Shown here one piece after another: positions 51,150 through 63,100 of a stretch of DNA of 64,000 nt. The stretch covers positions 15,107,906 to 15,171,905 of the forward strand of contig CM072160.1 in assembly GCA_036850595.1 (NCBI GenBank), read 5' to 3'. Both the position numbers and the translations under genes were made by a program. Every line of letters begins with the position of its first letter. Within the stretch, counting starts at the first letter, position 1. The DNA is from Rhyacichthys aspro. Taxonomy: Eukaryota; Chordata; Actinopteri; Gobiiformes; Rhyacichthyidae. The notes beneath the pieces are model-generated. The model was given only the letters and a program-made list of their open reading frames with translations, was not told where the DNA came from and ran no database searches.

Positions 51150-53888
51150 GTCACATGGGCCCAGTGTTTGAATGAGCTTGTGCTGCTAATGGCCAGTGTT
51201 TTACATCAGTCAAACACAGATGAGTAAACAACCAAGCAGATAACAGGGATGATAGACTGATTCAGAACCAGAACAAAGCTTTACTCACTGACGGCAAATA
51301 GGAGTGGACTTTATTTTGTTGAAGCACATTTCTGCACTGTTTTATTTATGGTCTTTATTTGAACTCCGTTTAATTTTCTGCCTCTCTCTGTGACTTGATT
51401 GAAGAAATTATACTTTTCTTTACAATTTTTAAAACATCTACTTGAGAAAATGTTGGAGGAAAACATATCACTTTTACATACCTAAAGGATCAATAGATAA
51501 ATACTAAATAAGATTAAGTGAGCAAAGACAGAAAATCCAAGTCATTCTGAAAAAATTAATTTTTTTTGATTTTTCAAATACCCAATATTCTAAAAAACTA
51601 AAAATATTTCAGTTAAATTGGGCGTTACTCAAACGAAATGGCAAAACATTTAAATAAGAAATATACATTTTTATACCAAGGAGGGTAGCACTGTCACCAA
51701 CCAGAAGATCTTGGGAACAGTAAAAGATTTTGCTGTGCATTTACTCTGCAATGCAAAAACATAATCATTTGGTTGAGTGAAATTATCTTTTTTGGGAAAG
51801 TGAAGTGGGTATGGAACCTCTCCCATTTCCAACAGAATCAGTAAAACCTAACCAATCCGGACCATTCAACTAAAATGGAGTTTGCTTTATGAGACGTTTT
51901 GCTTTCCTCTGATTGTTTTTTCAAATTGCACCAGCACAGAGACAGTTTATGTGGATATGTTGGTACTGCTGTCTGAATTCTGATTGGTTGTTTGTCTAAT
52001 TGCATTCGGAGGTCTGAATGAGACTGAAATTGACAGGGACCAAACTAATTCTTCGTATAGAATTAAAAACAGACTTTGGATGGATGGTGAGCACTTCTCC
52101 TTGAATACAGATTTTGAGTACTTTTCCCATGTCTGGATAGATAGATAGAGCATTAATTATTATAAGAATGAGGACACACTGCTCCACTATGGCTGTAGTT
52201 AGTCCATGTGACTAATTACACACTGCAACATGCCAATCCTTTTTAAGTTGTTAATTATTCATTTAAAATATGACATTTAAGTTGTTATCTCATGGTAGTG
52301 TATACTATGGTATGTCACTGTGACTTAAACTAGTCAATGTCCTGATTCATAATCACATAAAGCTGTCTAACTACATACAAGACAGGTGACCTTTTGCTTT
52401 AGAAAAGTTCTGGCAGGTTAACTTCAGATAAATGGAAGACCACAGTATTTTAACAGTTTTAAATAGTTTCACAGTCTTACAACACATCTACAATATGCAA
52501 CATTGTACAAGTGTTTTATTGAAGCTGGGAATCCCACCAGGAACAAAAGTGACACTGTTGCATTTCTCTGGGGAGTTTCTCTCAGCTGAAATTGAAAGTA
52601 TTATGTGTTTCCTGTTAGCTAGTGTTGAAACTTATGAGAATTCATTTTGAGAAGATGAAAGTCAGACAGTCAGTCTAGTGGGAAGAAGGAAAGCAGGGGT
52701 ACCTTGTTACAGGCGATGTCCTGTGGGAGTGAGTGAGAAGGCATCATATTCAAACTGTCACTCAGAAGCGACAGGCTGCTTTGCTCTGCGCTCAGACGTG
52801 GATTATGAAGTGAACATGGAGTTCTTTATTAGTGTTTGCACAACTGTGACATCAGAAAGAGCAACTTTTAATGAAGACAAACAATATATGGAGTTTAATA
52901 TGTGTTAGTCATCCCGCGTTATTTTCTTGTCACGAGTTTTCTCTCCACAGATCTATTTTTTGGTCTCTGATGCACGCTGGTTGCCGGGCGATTAGCGTGT
53001 GATTGGCACTTGGATCAGAAATAGATTTCAGAGCCATGAAGAACATCACACCCTGGCACTGGAGGTGGTAGAGCCAAGTTAATTAGCCAGAATTTCCCCA
53101 CATACTTCACTGCATTGATTCGTATTCACACACACCATTTCAAAGTTTTTTTTAAGAACCTAACATGCACTTTACCAGACTCACACACGGCGTCATTGTC
53201 ACGGTGATTTAACTGTCAGATCAGGAGACTGAAAGCATAATTGTCGGTGTCAGACATAGCGTTGGTGTGTGTTTAAGTGAGTTTAAATGTAGGAGTGTGA
53301 GTCAGAGCGTCAGTGATATTATCAGCACTATTGACATCATCTAATTTCAAATTCATGTCTTTGACTTTAACATTTATCCTTAACATTTTGCATGCTTGAT
53401 CTGAGGGCGAGACGACCCAAAGACTCAGTATGAATTAAAAAAGAAGTGTTAGGGCGTTTCTCCAGTGGTTTTCTGTCTTGCATATTTAAGGAATATTTTC
53501 TCATTTAATCATGATTCTATTTTATGCTTTTGTTCTTAAATAGAGTTCTCTTTCTTATTATGCCTGTATCATTTGCATTTTCACAATAGTGTCATTGACA
53601 TCACTGCATGATTTATGGTAAGGTCAATGGTGTGACTGAAAAACCACCCAAAAGAGTTCAGCTCTCTCTGTGGGAGATTCGTACTTACATCATTTAAAAT
53701 GCAAGCCTATGGCTGTCATTTTATCACCGTAGAGCTGGCATTAATATACATTCATTTACACCTTTTCCCTGCCTGTATTTATCCCAAAATAGCCCCAAAC
53801 ATGTACATGCAAATGTGGCAAAGTCAGAGGCAGGAGAGGAGGCATCGTGATTTAAACTTTTTTATGCTGATCTTGATTAGTGTAAATT

Positions 53889-54180
53889 ATTCATTCATTC
53901 ATCCTCTACCTCTTTCATAGTCCCCTTGGGGGTCGTGGGTTGCTGGAGCCTATCCCAGCAGCTTTGGGCGTGGATACCCTGGACAGTGGTCAGTTAGTCC
54001 CAGGCCTGACACATAGTGACAGACATCAACAGCCATTCACTCTCACATTCATCCACTAGGGGCACTTCAGAGTCACCATTTCACCTACACATGCATGTCT
54101 TTGGACAGTGGTAGGAAGCTGGAGTACCCGGAGAGAACCCACAGTGACACGGGGAGGCAGGACCACTCAGTCACCATGTA
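53889..54180 (-). repeat. LINE/SINE-type 3' end, best-preserved copy
   Basis: Begins with an (ATTC)n tail and continues TCCCCTTGGGGGTCGTGGGT, TGGAGCCTATCCCAGCAGC, CACTCTCACATTCATCC, CAGAGTCACCATTTCACCT, CATGCATGTCTTTGGACAG and TACCCGGAGAGAACCCACAG. This is a very common teleost retroposon 3' end. I would place it with LINE-derived tails (L2/Rex-like), but the clade is not certain. It faces the copy at 54360-54565, forming a loose inverted pair. Confidence 0.7.
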
Positions 54181-54359
54181 CCCCAGTAGTGTAAATGTCA
54201 CACAAGATAAGAGTTCATTTTCATTGTTTTGTTTCTAATTAGATTGCTAAGCATTTACTGAAAAAAGTCATATTCAGTTATGTATGACATACAGGGGTGT
54301 TCAGAGTTGTTTTGATCCCTTTGATCCCCTTCTATCTCTTTCTGTGTGCATTCTGCATG

Positions 54360-54565
54360 TCTCTGGGTACTCTGGCTTCTGCCCACTGTTTAAAGACATC
54401 CATCAGTAACGTGGTAAATCTAAATAGTCCATAGTGAATGAATGTGAGAGTGAATATGTTTCTCAGTGTTAGCTTTATGCTTGAGTGTGTACCCTACCTC
54501 CCGCCCATCACAGTTAGCATGGGCTCTATAATGGAATAAGTGTTAGAAAATAAATGAATGTGACG
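54360..54565 (+). repeat. LINE/SINE-type 3' end, inverted relative to the neighbour
   Basis: GTACTCTGGCTTCTGCCCAC, AAAGACATCCATCAGTAACG, GTGAATGAATGTGAGAGTGA, GTACCCTACCTCCCGCCCAT and TTAGAAAATAAATGAATG follow the family order on the + strand, with more divergence than the neighbouring copy. Confidence 0.6.
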
Positions 54566-57040
54566 TGTGTGTTTAGAAGTAGGTAGGCAGGCAGGTATTG
54601 TATTGTACCTGCCTTACTGTTGCAATATAATGCAAACACTTTTTATAATGGGCTCCTGTTGAGAGTGTAATGCCTATAGATTTCCCTTCTTACAGCCACT
54701 GATTTAGCTACTGCTGTAAAGATGACACACTACCATGCACAAAATAGTTATGTTCCCCTGAGGCCTCTGTGGGTGAAAGTTCCCGACTCTGACATAAGCA
54801 CTTTTATGAGTGAATGGACCTACTCTGTCAGACCTATGATCAGCAGAGTGGAAGACAAACTCCTCCACTGCTCACACACTTAACACCCACCCACACTGAC
54901 AAACACACATGCACATTTATATTCCCATAGGCATAAATACCTATACCGAGTGTCTTATATGTGAACACAACTGGTGCTACTTACTGAGGCCAGAAATAGC
55001 AGAAGGTGCGACGTTGGAAAAACACTAAATGCGCACATAGAATCACTGACTAAAAGGCTAAATAGGTAAAAGAGGGGGATGGATAGGATGGGAGTGAAGG
55101 GCTTTGCAGTAAAGAGGTGGAGGGAAAGGCCAAAGCTTCATCATCATCTCCCAGGGGTGCAGACTGTGGGGCCTTGATTATGCATTCAGCTTCCTTGCTA
55201 AAAAACCACACACCCCTTCAGAAAATACAGCGCTGTCAGCCCACTGCAGCACACAGCCTGACCTTCACTGGGTTTGCATCACAATTTTGCTTTCCCCCTT
55301 TAGAAAGACACTAAACTAATAGGAGGTTGCGCAATGTAAATACATCCACAAGCTTGAAACATTAACAGCGTGTGATGAAAGAATTACGTGTTGTGTTAGA
55401 TTCAAGAATGGAAACCAGTAGCTAGACATATTTGTCACTTTGTTTGTTCTTCCTGACATCTCAAGATAGTTTATATGGATGACATTTTAGCCCAGCATTC
55501 TTCTATGCCTGCAATTAACTGCTATAATCATACTCTGTAACCTTTTCTCTAATATACTAATCACTTCCGCAGCATCACGGGCCTATTTTCCTCACAGTCT
55601 ATTGGTGAAATTGTTTTTACTGTCTTTACTGTTCTAACCGTGGTCTATTAGCAGGCTTTTGTTTGCTTGTTCAACATGTCAATAAGGTAGTTCACTAATC
55701 AATACACCTCAAATGTCAGCACGACAACTTTGACTATTGCATTTGTTTTATTGACTCTAGTGATGTTTGGATCGTCAACAGCTGACAGAAATACTTCTGG
55801 ATCAGCTGCATGATTAGAAGCTTCTGCAGCACCACTCATGCACATCTATACTCTGTAGTATGTCTGTGGAGTAAAGTGATGGATGCAGGAAACATCTGAT
55901 CCAAAAAACTATCTTGATCATGTGCTCTTCAGGCTTGTTCTAATCCTGTCTGCAGAAAGATGTCAGGGTCTCAGTCAGACCAGCGGCAGGCTTTTCAATT
56001 TGTCCTTTAGTCCTAGATAGCAATGCAGATATTTGTGTTCCTGTTAAGGCCACATCTGAACCAGTTAGATTTCTGGCCTCGTCCAGAGAGCTGTGATTAT
56101 TCTCAGAGAAGATTAATGCTGGCCCTCTCAACCTTTTGTCTAGAGCCAACATCAAGTGGATCCCACTTAGACACAAGTAATGCTTAAATATTATATTTTG
56201 TAAAAGTTATGTCACGCACTTGACTTACACACACCAAACACATCCAATGCCCTTCCTAAAATTGTAATGTTTGACAGTTTGAAGTACTGTTTTTTGTTAA
56301 GTTTTTTAAACACTATTCCCTGCATTCCAGCAGAACAATTCTGTATCAACTTTTCAGAAGATGAGGCAGTGTTTCCCACAGACTTATTATGTCTATGGCT
56401 TGGGTGCTGTGATGATCATTAATGTTGATGGGGCAGAAACTGTTGGAGCTGCATTGAGCTTAACATTTGATAGAATGCACTGCAATGAGTTTTTGTTGTC
56501 TATGTGTTAATTTTACATAGGCAGAGTAATTTATATGAAGATAAACCTGTGTGAAGGTATTTAACATGAGATTACTGTGGAAACAGCCACTGTCTGTTAT
56601 AAACTAGACTTGTATCATTAAACAGAGCCTTCATCTTGAGCAGTATCAGCTAAAAGTTGCGTGCTGCAGCGAACTTTGCTAAAGAGACCTGTTAAAGTGA
56701 ACATTATATTCCTTCAGTTGAGCATCAGTTGTCTTTCTGCTTGTATCTCTCTCTCTTTGCTCACACAGCTGAGACCAGACTGCCCTGGCTGTGCAGGGAG
56801 TTGTAGCATTTACTGCAAATTCTGTCAACTTAACTAGCCTTTCACCGGTGAATAACTGTATCTCTCAGTTGGCGTCAACATTAACATATTTTCTTCAACC
56901 TCACTCTCACAACAGAGCTTACAACTTAGAGGCTTATTCCAATGTGACAAACTCAAACATACAAAGGTTATTGACCCAACGCATCATAAAATGCAATGTT
57001 CCAACATTATACTTTCATCTGTTTTGAGATTATGGTGGGC

Positions 57041-57452
57041 TTAAAGGTGTACAATGTGTAAAATCTAAAACTAGTCTGCAATGATGAAAATGAAACTATG
57101 TGTAAAAGCGAATATTAGTGTCACAATAACACTGCATTTGTCTATGTCCAAAGTAGACAACTAGAGTCCCATAGATACCAGTCTTATGAAACTTGAGTTC
57201 CAATACTTTTGGAACTACTTCTATTTGTTTTTTCCTGTGTAACAGCCCAAAAGTTTGCAGACTTTCTTTTCTTATTCAAATGCAAACTTGCAGGTTTGGG
57301 ACATTCATGAACTAAGTTGATTTTGTTTCTATTTTTTTTATAAAGCAAACCCATCATCTGACCTATTTCCACTGGGTTTATTTATTGACAACAACATGTT
57401 CCTGCAGGGTTCACCACTAGACACTGCCATAGACTACACACTGCACCTTTAA
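57041..57452. mobile_element. TTAA-flanked MITE (Kolobok/piggyBac-type)
   Basis: TTAA occurs at both ends (57041-57044 and 57449-57452). Inside them the left end AAGGTGTACAATGTGTA is the imperfect inverse of the right end TACACACTGCACCTTT. TTAA duplications are characteristic of piggyBac and Kolobok transposons; the AAGGTGCAGTGTGTA terminus is familiar from abundant small fish elements. No coding content. It ends about 100 bp upstream of pdgfd exon 2, so it lies next to the splice-site region. Confidence 0.6.
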
Positions 57453-57553
57453 TGTCTCTAATGTCCATCCGTCCTTGCCTTTTACTGTATTTTGAATGTC
57501 TTTTGTGTGATGGTAAATGGACTTAATAACTGATCAGTTGTAACCACTAACAG

Positions 57554-57571
57554 ACAATCACCTCACCACAG
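57554..57571 (+). CDS. pdgfd: pdgfd exon 2, optional 18-nt 5' extension (alternative acceptor)
   Basis: Using the upstream acceptor (CACTAACAG|AC) instead of the downstream one (CACCACAG|AC) inserts six in-frame residues, DNHLTT, between RRD and DLYRK. Human PDGF-D has ESNHLT at exactly this place in its 370-residue form and lacks it in its 364-residue form. The equal length and the shared NHLT core indicate a conserved tandem splice site rather than coincidence. The region upstream of the first acceptor is poor in pyrimidines. CTAAC just before it could serve as branch point for the second. Confidence 0.7.
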
Positions 57572-57761
57572 ACTTGTACCGCAAAGAGGAGAGCATCAAC
57601 GTGACGCAGTTGGGTGGAGTGATCTACAGCCCACGCTACCCTAATGCTTACCCTCGCAACCTGCTGTTGTCATGGAAACTGCTATCTCCCTCGGGAAGCC
57701 GTATTCACCTGGAGTTTGACGGACACTTCGGTTTGGAGGAGGCGGAAAATGGAGTTTGCAG
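57572..57761 (+). CDS. pdgfd: pdgfd exon 2: first half of the CUB domain
   Basis: Encodes residues 40-103 (short form), starting in codon 40 and ending TGCAG|GTAATC in phase 2. DLYRKEESI leads into the CUB domain; SPRYPNAYPRNLLLSWKL, the core CUB strand pattern, follows, then FGLEEAENGVCRYDFVEVED across the next junction. These match PDGF-D (FGLEEAEN, NLLL, CRYDFVEVED) more closely than PDGF-C (FGLEDPED, CKYDFVEVEE). Residue C102 is the first of only two CUB cysteines; the other pair found in canonical CUB domains is absent, as known for the PDGF-C/D group. N49-V-T51 is an N-glycosylation sequon where human PDGF-D has QVK. Confidence 0.95.
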
Positions 57762-59924
57762 GTAATCGACAGTGATGAAAGCTCAATAATAAAAAGAAAA
57801 GTTGAGTGAAAGGAAGTGATTAAAGATTTGGGGAAGGGTGAAGCGTTGATAGGGTGTGACAAAAAAAGACATGCACTAGCCACAACGTACGCCATTAGTC
57901 CTCCAACTTTACAGCATGATTAAAAAGAACATGAGAGAAAGGAACTTAAAAGGGGCGAGGGGAGGAATCGCTATGGAGGCTTTAAGTTTGCTTTCTTGGC
58001 AAGAAGCATGAGAAGTTTGTCCTTGAGGGTTGAGGGGAAGAAAATAGACTTTTTAATCCTTGCATGCAACTCAGCGTCTTTGTAAGCACTTTGCTGAAAA
58101 GACAAGGGAGAGCAGCGGGGGGGAGAGGGGGGAAGAGATTTGGAAAGGTAGGAGCGGGAGAGCGTTCAGAGCTCTGGCCAGTTTTTCAAATAACGTTCGT
58201 CACTTTGACTTTTGTGTTTCCAACAAACTTTTCCCTTGTTAGATGTGGTTAATACTTGAGCGATTTCAGATTGTATGGATGCTGCCATTTTGCTTTTGTG
58301 TCATCTTGTTCCAAACATTCTTTTTTGGCACTTCAGAATACACTCTAACACCACCAATGCTAATTAAAGTCAATATATTTGAATGATCCACTTAATGTTT
58401 TGATATGTACATGGCATCTACTGACAGTAAAATATCAGTGTAAAATGTGTAAACCTCAGATTGGCTCTGGGTGCATCTAGTACCCAATTAAAAGAACTTA
58501 TTTCATAACAGTTTCTTCGATTTTCAGACTTAACAGTGGTCAAAGGTACCAGCACTGCAAAGACAAACACCATCAACTACAGTCCAGTGATGTTGGACTG
58601 ATATAATGATGTGCTCTGTTGGAAATAACCACTTATCTGTGCAGCTTTTTGAAATGGGATCAAACATAAGTTGTTCAAAGTAATGTCTGAGACCAGGAAA
58701 ACGGTAAACACAAGGAGCTGTTTAACTTTAAACAGCTCCTTGTGTTTACCGTTTTCCTGGTCTCAGACAGGATAATTAACATACAATCACTAGGTGTGAC
58801 TAAATCATAGTGTTAGACAGAGGACACAGGCTTCAATAGATGTGGTTGTTTCCATCATCACCAGTGTTCCTGTAAGAGTTACACAATCACTACAGGGGAA
58901 CTAGGACATTGTAGACATCTGAGTGCTTCCATCAGTGTGGTTAATCAGTGCAGCTGTCAATCAATGAAAAGACAAATCTTGAGAATAAACCAAGTCTGAG
59001 AAAATGTATGTTGTTAGTATTGTTTCGTTTGGGTTTGGCTTTGTGGAAAAAAAAACAAGAAAACAAAACAAAAACAAAAAAACAAGAAACGGGGAGAGGC
59101 TTATAAGGTGAGTAGAGCATCCACATATTTGAGAGTAATCAGGATAAAACTCTAGACCTGACATGAATATATACTTTACACAGCAGCTTGCCTTGTATCA
59201 TCAGTATGCACAATATATATAACATATATATAACATGTATGATTTTATTTAACTTAATATACACTATGAAAAAAATAATAAAAAAAAAACATGCCAGCAG
59301 TCGATGGTATGTGAATTTTAAATTAAGCTTTTGATATGTAATTTAAAGGGATTATTCAGTATTTACGACAGTGATTTAGTATTCTGGCTTTTGAACATAC
59401 TTGGTACAAACTGATGGCATTTGACCCTATTTTACTGTAAATTTTACAGTTTATATATTTAATACAAATCAGGATATTTTACTCTTTTACCTTATGTGGT
59501 ATTTCAAGTCATATATTAATGTTACACAAGTGCATTGGCAATTAAAGTTGTGGCATTTCTAGTTGCTGTGTATAGACAAACCTGGTCATGTATTCTGTAT
59601 TTTAGTACTCAAAATTAATTTTAGCCACTTGTCATGTCATTTTGCAGTATTTACTAAGCTGTGATTGGCCCAGAGCGAAGAGAGAAGTGAAATGGGAAAA
59701 TAGACTGGAATAGATAGACTGGAAGTTTGTTTTTTCAAATGTATTCAGCTCCACATTGTTTTAAGGGTGTGACAAAAAAGGATTTCCATCGTGTCGAGAT
59801 TAACTTATTATACCTTTAAAGAAAAGCCACCCATTCATGTGATTGGTTGATTGGTCTCTGTTGTGTGCTTATGAAGGATGAGTATACAGTATTTGTTTGT
59901 TCTATCTGTCCTGTGTCGCCCCAG
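57762..59924 (+). other. pdgfd: pdgfd intron 2 (2163 bp)
   Basis: Starts GTAATC and ends TGTCGCCCCAG after a pyrimidine-rich tract. It contains the perfect palindrome at 58685-58768, an AT-rich stretch around 59200-59300 and no recognised gene. Confidence 0.9.
58685..58768. repeat. Perfect 41-bp-arm palindrome with 2-bp spacer
   Basis: The left arm starts GTCTGAGACCAGGAAAACGG and ends GAGCTGTTTAA at 58725. The spacer is CT (58726-58727). The right arm (58728-58768) is its exact reverse complement with no mismatch. Symmetry stops abruptly at both outer ends, no target duplication flanks it, and it does not resemble the other elements in the window. Confidence 0.95.
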
Positions 59925-60102
59925 GTATGACTTTGTAGAAGTGGAGGATCAGATCCAGGCTACGACGATCATCTGGGGTCGCTGGTGTGGACAGAAAGCT
60001 CCGCCGAGTCTCAACTCCAAAAGCAGCACGCTCCGAATCACCTTCAAGTCGGACGATTACTTCGTGGCAAAGCCTGGATTTAAAGTTTACTACTCCCTGC
60101 TG
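59925..60102 (+). CDS. pdgfd: pdgfd exon 3: second half of the CUB domain
   Basis: Completes R103 and encodes residues 104-162, ending CTGCTG|GTAAGA in phase 0. YDFVEVED and GRWCG, TFKSDDYFVAKPGFKVYYSL are near-identical to vertebrate PDGF-D, where the same segment ends in YYSLL just before the hinge. C124 lies 22 residues after C102, the same spacing as the CUB disulfide pair in human PDGF-D. Human PDGF-D continues with an acidic hinge containing the activating cleavage site and then the growth-factor domain; no exon matching either was found up to 64000, so this gene model is partial by window truncation, not by mutation. Confidence 0.95.
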
Positions 60103-63100
60103 GTAAGAGCCGTTCATCCACTTACACCCCAGATCATTCACAAACTGCTTTTTAGGATAGTTTATATATTTTTTTTATATCTTTTACGGCTTTGCGCACA
60201 ACAAAGAGTCAGGTGATAGATAGAGGGCGCGAAACAGGCTGGATCTAGTAACGCTGTCAGTAAAACGCCAAAATATATTAGCCAACGGGGTTTTTCCTCA
60301 CCCGTCCACTTGACAGTAGAGGAGAGGAGGGAGGAAGCATGCGAAAGTGTCCTCCTAAAGGCTGTCAAAGGAACGGATAAGAAGATTAGCTTTGTCATTC
60401 TGTCAGGAAGTGCAAAGAAGAAAGAGTGGCTCTGATTTGAAGGTGTTTCCTCCACCCCATAATCAGAGGGGAAAGGGGAGGGGGGTATGGGCAGCACACA
60501 GCACAGAGGCACTTAAAGACAGTCCACAGCTTCTTCTTCTTCTTTACCGAAGAAGAAGGGACGCAGCATTGCAGTCAGGTTTGGACCGGCGTTATTTCTA
60601 ATTATCTGTGAAGAAGAGAAAACACTGGACAGAGAGAAAGCGCTTCATTATATTCTATTCCCTTTTACATGAGTCATACTGTTTGTGGTTTCAATACAGC
60701 GGCGGATCAAGTCAAGATTCTATCATTGAAAAGGAATTTGATTATGCCGTATGCCTCGGGAGACACAACTTCAAAAGGCCATTTATTGATGTAAGACAGG
60801 ATCAAAGCACAAATGCATAAACCTATTGGCGGAACATGTAAGAAAACCTTTGCTTATGCCGATGTTAGTAGTCATTACCTGAACTACAGCTGTTTTGGTG
60901 ATGCTGCTTTAAAGGCACCGAAAAAAGTATTGACTGGGATAAAAAAAAAAAAAAGACTAAATCTGATCTAAACCTCTGTAGCCTCTGTTCTTCTGCAACA
61001 GTTATCCATGTTTTAGCTAATTTATTGAATCAAACCGCGAGAATTTCTTTTAGGTTATGTAAAGGAACAACCTCAAACCATAAAACCACTACAAAAGTCA
61101 TGTAAGGGAAGAATGATGAAGATCTGAAAGGCCTTAATAGCAAGAACCCACTTCTATGTTGAAATCCCAGTGTTGCTACAGCTACAAATCCACAAAAATG
61201 ATCCTTACATACTCATTTACATCACATTTACAAATCACACTATATAATCATCTTTCAAATCTTTCAAACATATACACAATGCAGTTTTTCACGTTATGAG
61301 TATAAACCCTGCTCTTTTTCCAGGCAGGTTTCAAAGCAGCTCTTTTCAATCAAAGATAAACTAAGAAATGAAACTGAGAGTGCCATGATTTTCATTTTTG
61401 ACCAAAACCCTTTTTTTCTTCAGGATCTTCCATATTGCTCGGTTAAGTACAGTTCTTGATTGCTTTTGCTCATTGCTTTCTATCGCTGGTTAAACCACAA
61501 ACAGCTCTTCCTTATCTCTGGTTCTCAGATGTCTCCTCAATGCTTAGTATTTCTCCCCTGGTCAAATACTCACTTCTCTGTACATTCACAACACAATCCA
61601 ACTCTTAGGCTTATCATTTTATTTAATCACTTTTCACCAGTTTTTTTTCAAAGCCGTCTGTGTGTTTTTGTGTGCACAGACTCAGACACACACAGCACTT
61701 CCCTTCAGCCGCACCGCAGCTGTGTGTGTGTGGCTTAATTTAGCAGGTCTAATTTGTTCTCTCCAGACCTGTCGGACTGATAAGAGGCAGAAAAAGAGGA
61801 GGCAGCGAGAGGAAGAGGGAGAGAGACGGAGAGAGGCAGAGGGGGAATGAGCAGAAGCAGCATTGGAGGGAGAGAACAGGTGTCTGCGATCTTATCAGCA
61901 TGTCAGCTAATGACTAAAACAACCTGAACGAAGAGAGGCGCTCGCAGACAGCCAGGCAGGAGCTACTACCCAGATCTGCACCGGACTGGAGTGCACCAGA
62001 TAAAAGAATCCACTAAGGAACATAAAACACTAAGCCTCGGAGAGAGAAAGGCAGATTGGGGTCAAAGGAGTGGGAAAGACCAAAACAAACTGCACTCATT
62101 TTGAATTAACTGCCTTTTTGCCAAGACAGGGTTCCCCCAAAAACACAGTGAAGCTATGAAGGCCTCTTTCTGCAGTGACCAGACCAGAGTGCACAAGCGA
62201 ATACTTTGGAATGATCCCACCAAACTCGCATTAGTCTAAAGTGCTCTTAAAAGGATGGTCCAAGTTTCCAAGTTAGAAAGTTTTTTGTTAATTTTCTGAT
62301 TTGGAAAGTTGGAAAATTAATGTTACTGTTCACAGACTGACAAAAGTATTAGATAGTAAAATTAAATTTTTGCATTTAACATGGTGTACATCAACTTTTT
62401 AAAATTACTTTTTTTTTAATTAAAAACTTAATGCTATTAAATACTTAAACATAGCTGAGGGTTAGGCCTGGCTGTAAATCGTGGCATCAAACTTCTCCAA
62501 GATTTAAAACTAGTTTAAAAAGTTATGTTTTCAGTTTAATTCTATCCAGTTTTACCAAAATTCTTAACCTTATTTTAAACCGACTCCAGAGAGTTTTAAA
62601 TTGTTACCTTTTTAAGGGTAAATTTTAATAATACAATGTTATTATTTGAGCTTTATTAACCTCCTGGATGTCTCTTTTGAAAGTTATTCCCACCTTTTAA
62701 AAAAGGACTGTGTGCTGGACCAACAAGTTCTTATCTAACCAGTTACAAGCTAGAACTGCTGAGACAGAGTTGATCCAGTGCCTGATATTTGCATATAAAG
62801 TTTCTGTTCCTTAATGGACCCGTTTGGCTCTCCAGGCTGTGCTGATGTCAGACACTAGGCTCTCTCATTATTTATGTCAATGCTCTCCCCAAAATATCAT
62901 TTCTTTGATCCTTTTCAAAAGTTGTTTTTAGCAAGAATGAAACACGCTCTCAGAGTAATGAGCCCTTTCATCGAATAGAAGCCACAAATCAGCCTGGGAA
63001 AGTTGATCATCATTACCCTCCTGTGCAATTGTTCAGATCCCAAAGAAGTCGCACAGTATAATGGTGCTGCAAGAATATTGATGAGTAATATGACCCACGT

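Larger units (their letters stand above)
33186..57553 (+). other. pdgfd: pdgfd intron 1 (about 24.4 kb)
   Basis: Bounded by GTAAGA and by the tandem acceptors of exon 2 (CAG at 57551-57553, or CAG at 57569-57571). A very long first intron is also characteristic of mammalian PDGFD. No nested gene was recognised. Contents include LINE-type tails, dispersed-repeat copies C and D, a Tc1 relic, a TTAA MITE, microsatellites, long polypurine or polypyrimidine tracts (39900-40110, 41690-41880, 44560-44746) and a candidate RFX site at 49276-49288. Confidence 0.8.

Noticed and set aside
58060..58252. Two overlapping open frames just after pdgfd exon 2
   Set aside because: Inside intron 2, purine-rich, overlapping in different frames with no homology; no splice-compatible role.
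60701..60789. Possible pdgfd exon 4 after the acceptor at 60698-60700 (open frame with GGSSQDSIIEKEFDYAV)
   Set aside because: Exon 3 ends in phase 0, and phase 0 from this acceptor hits a stop (TGA) after nine codons. The open frame is out of phase and does not align convincingly with the PDGF-D hinge.
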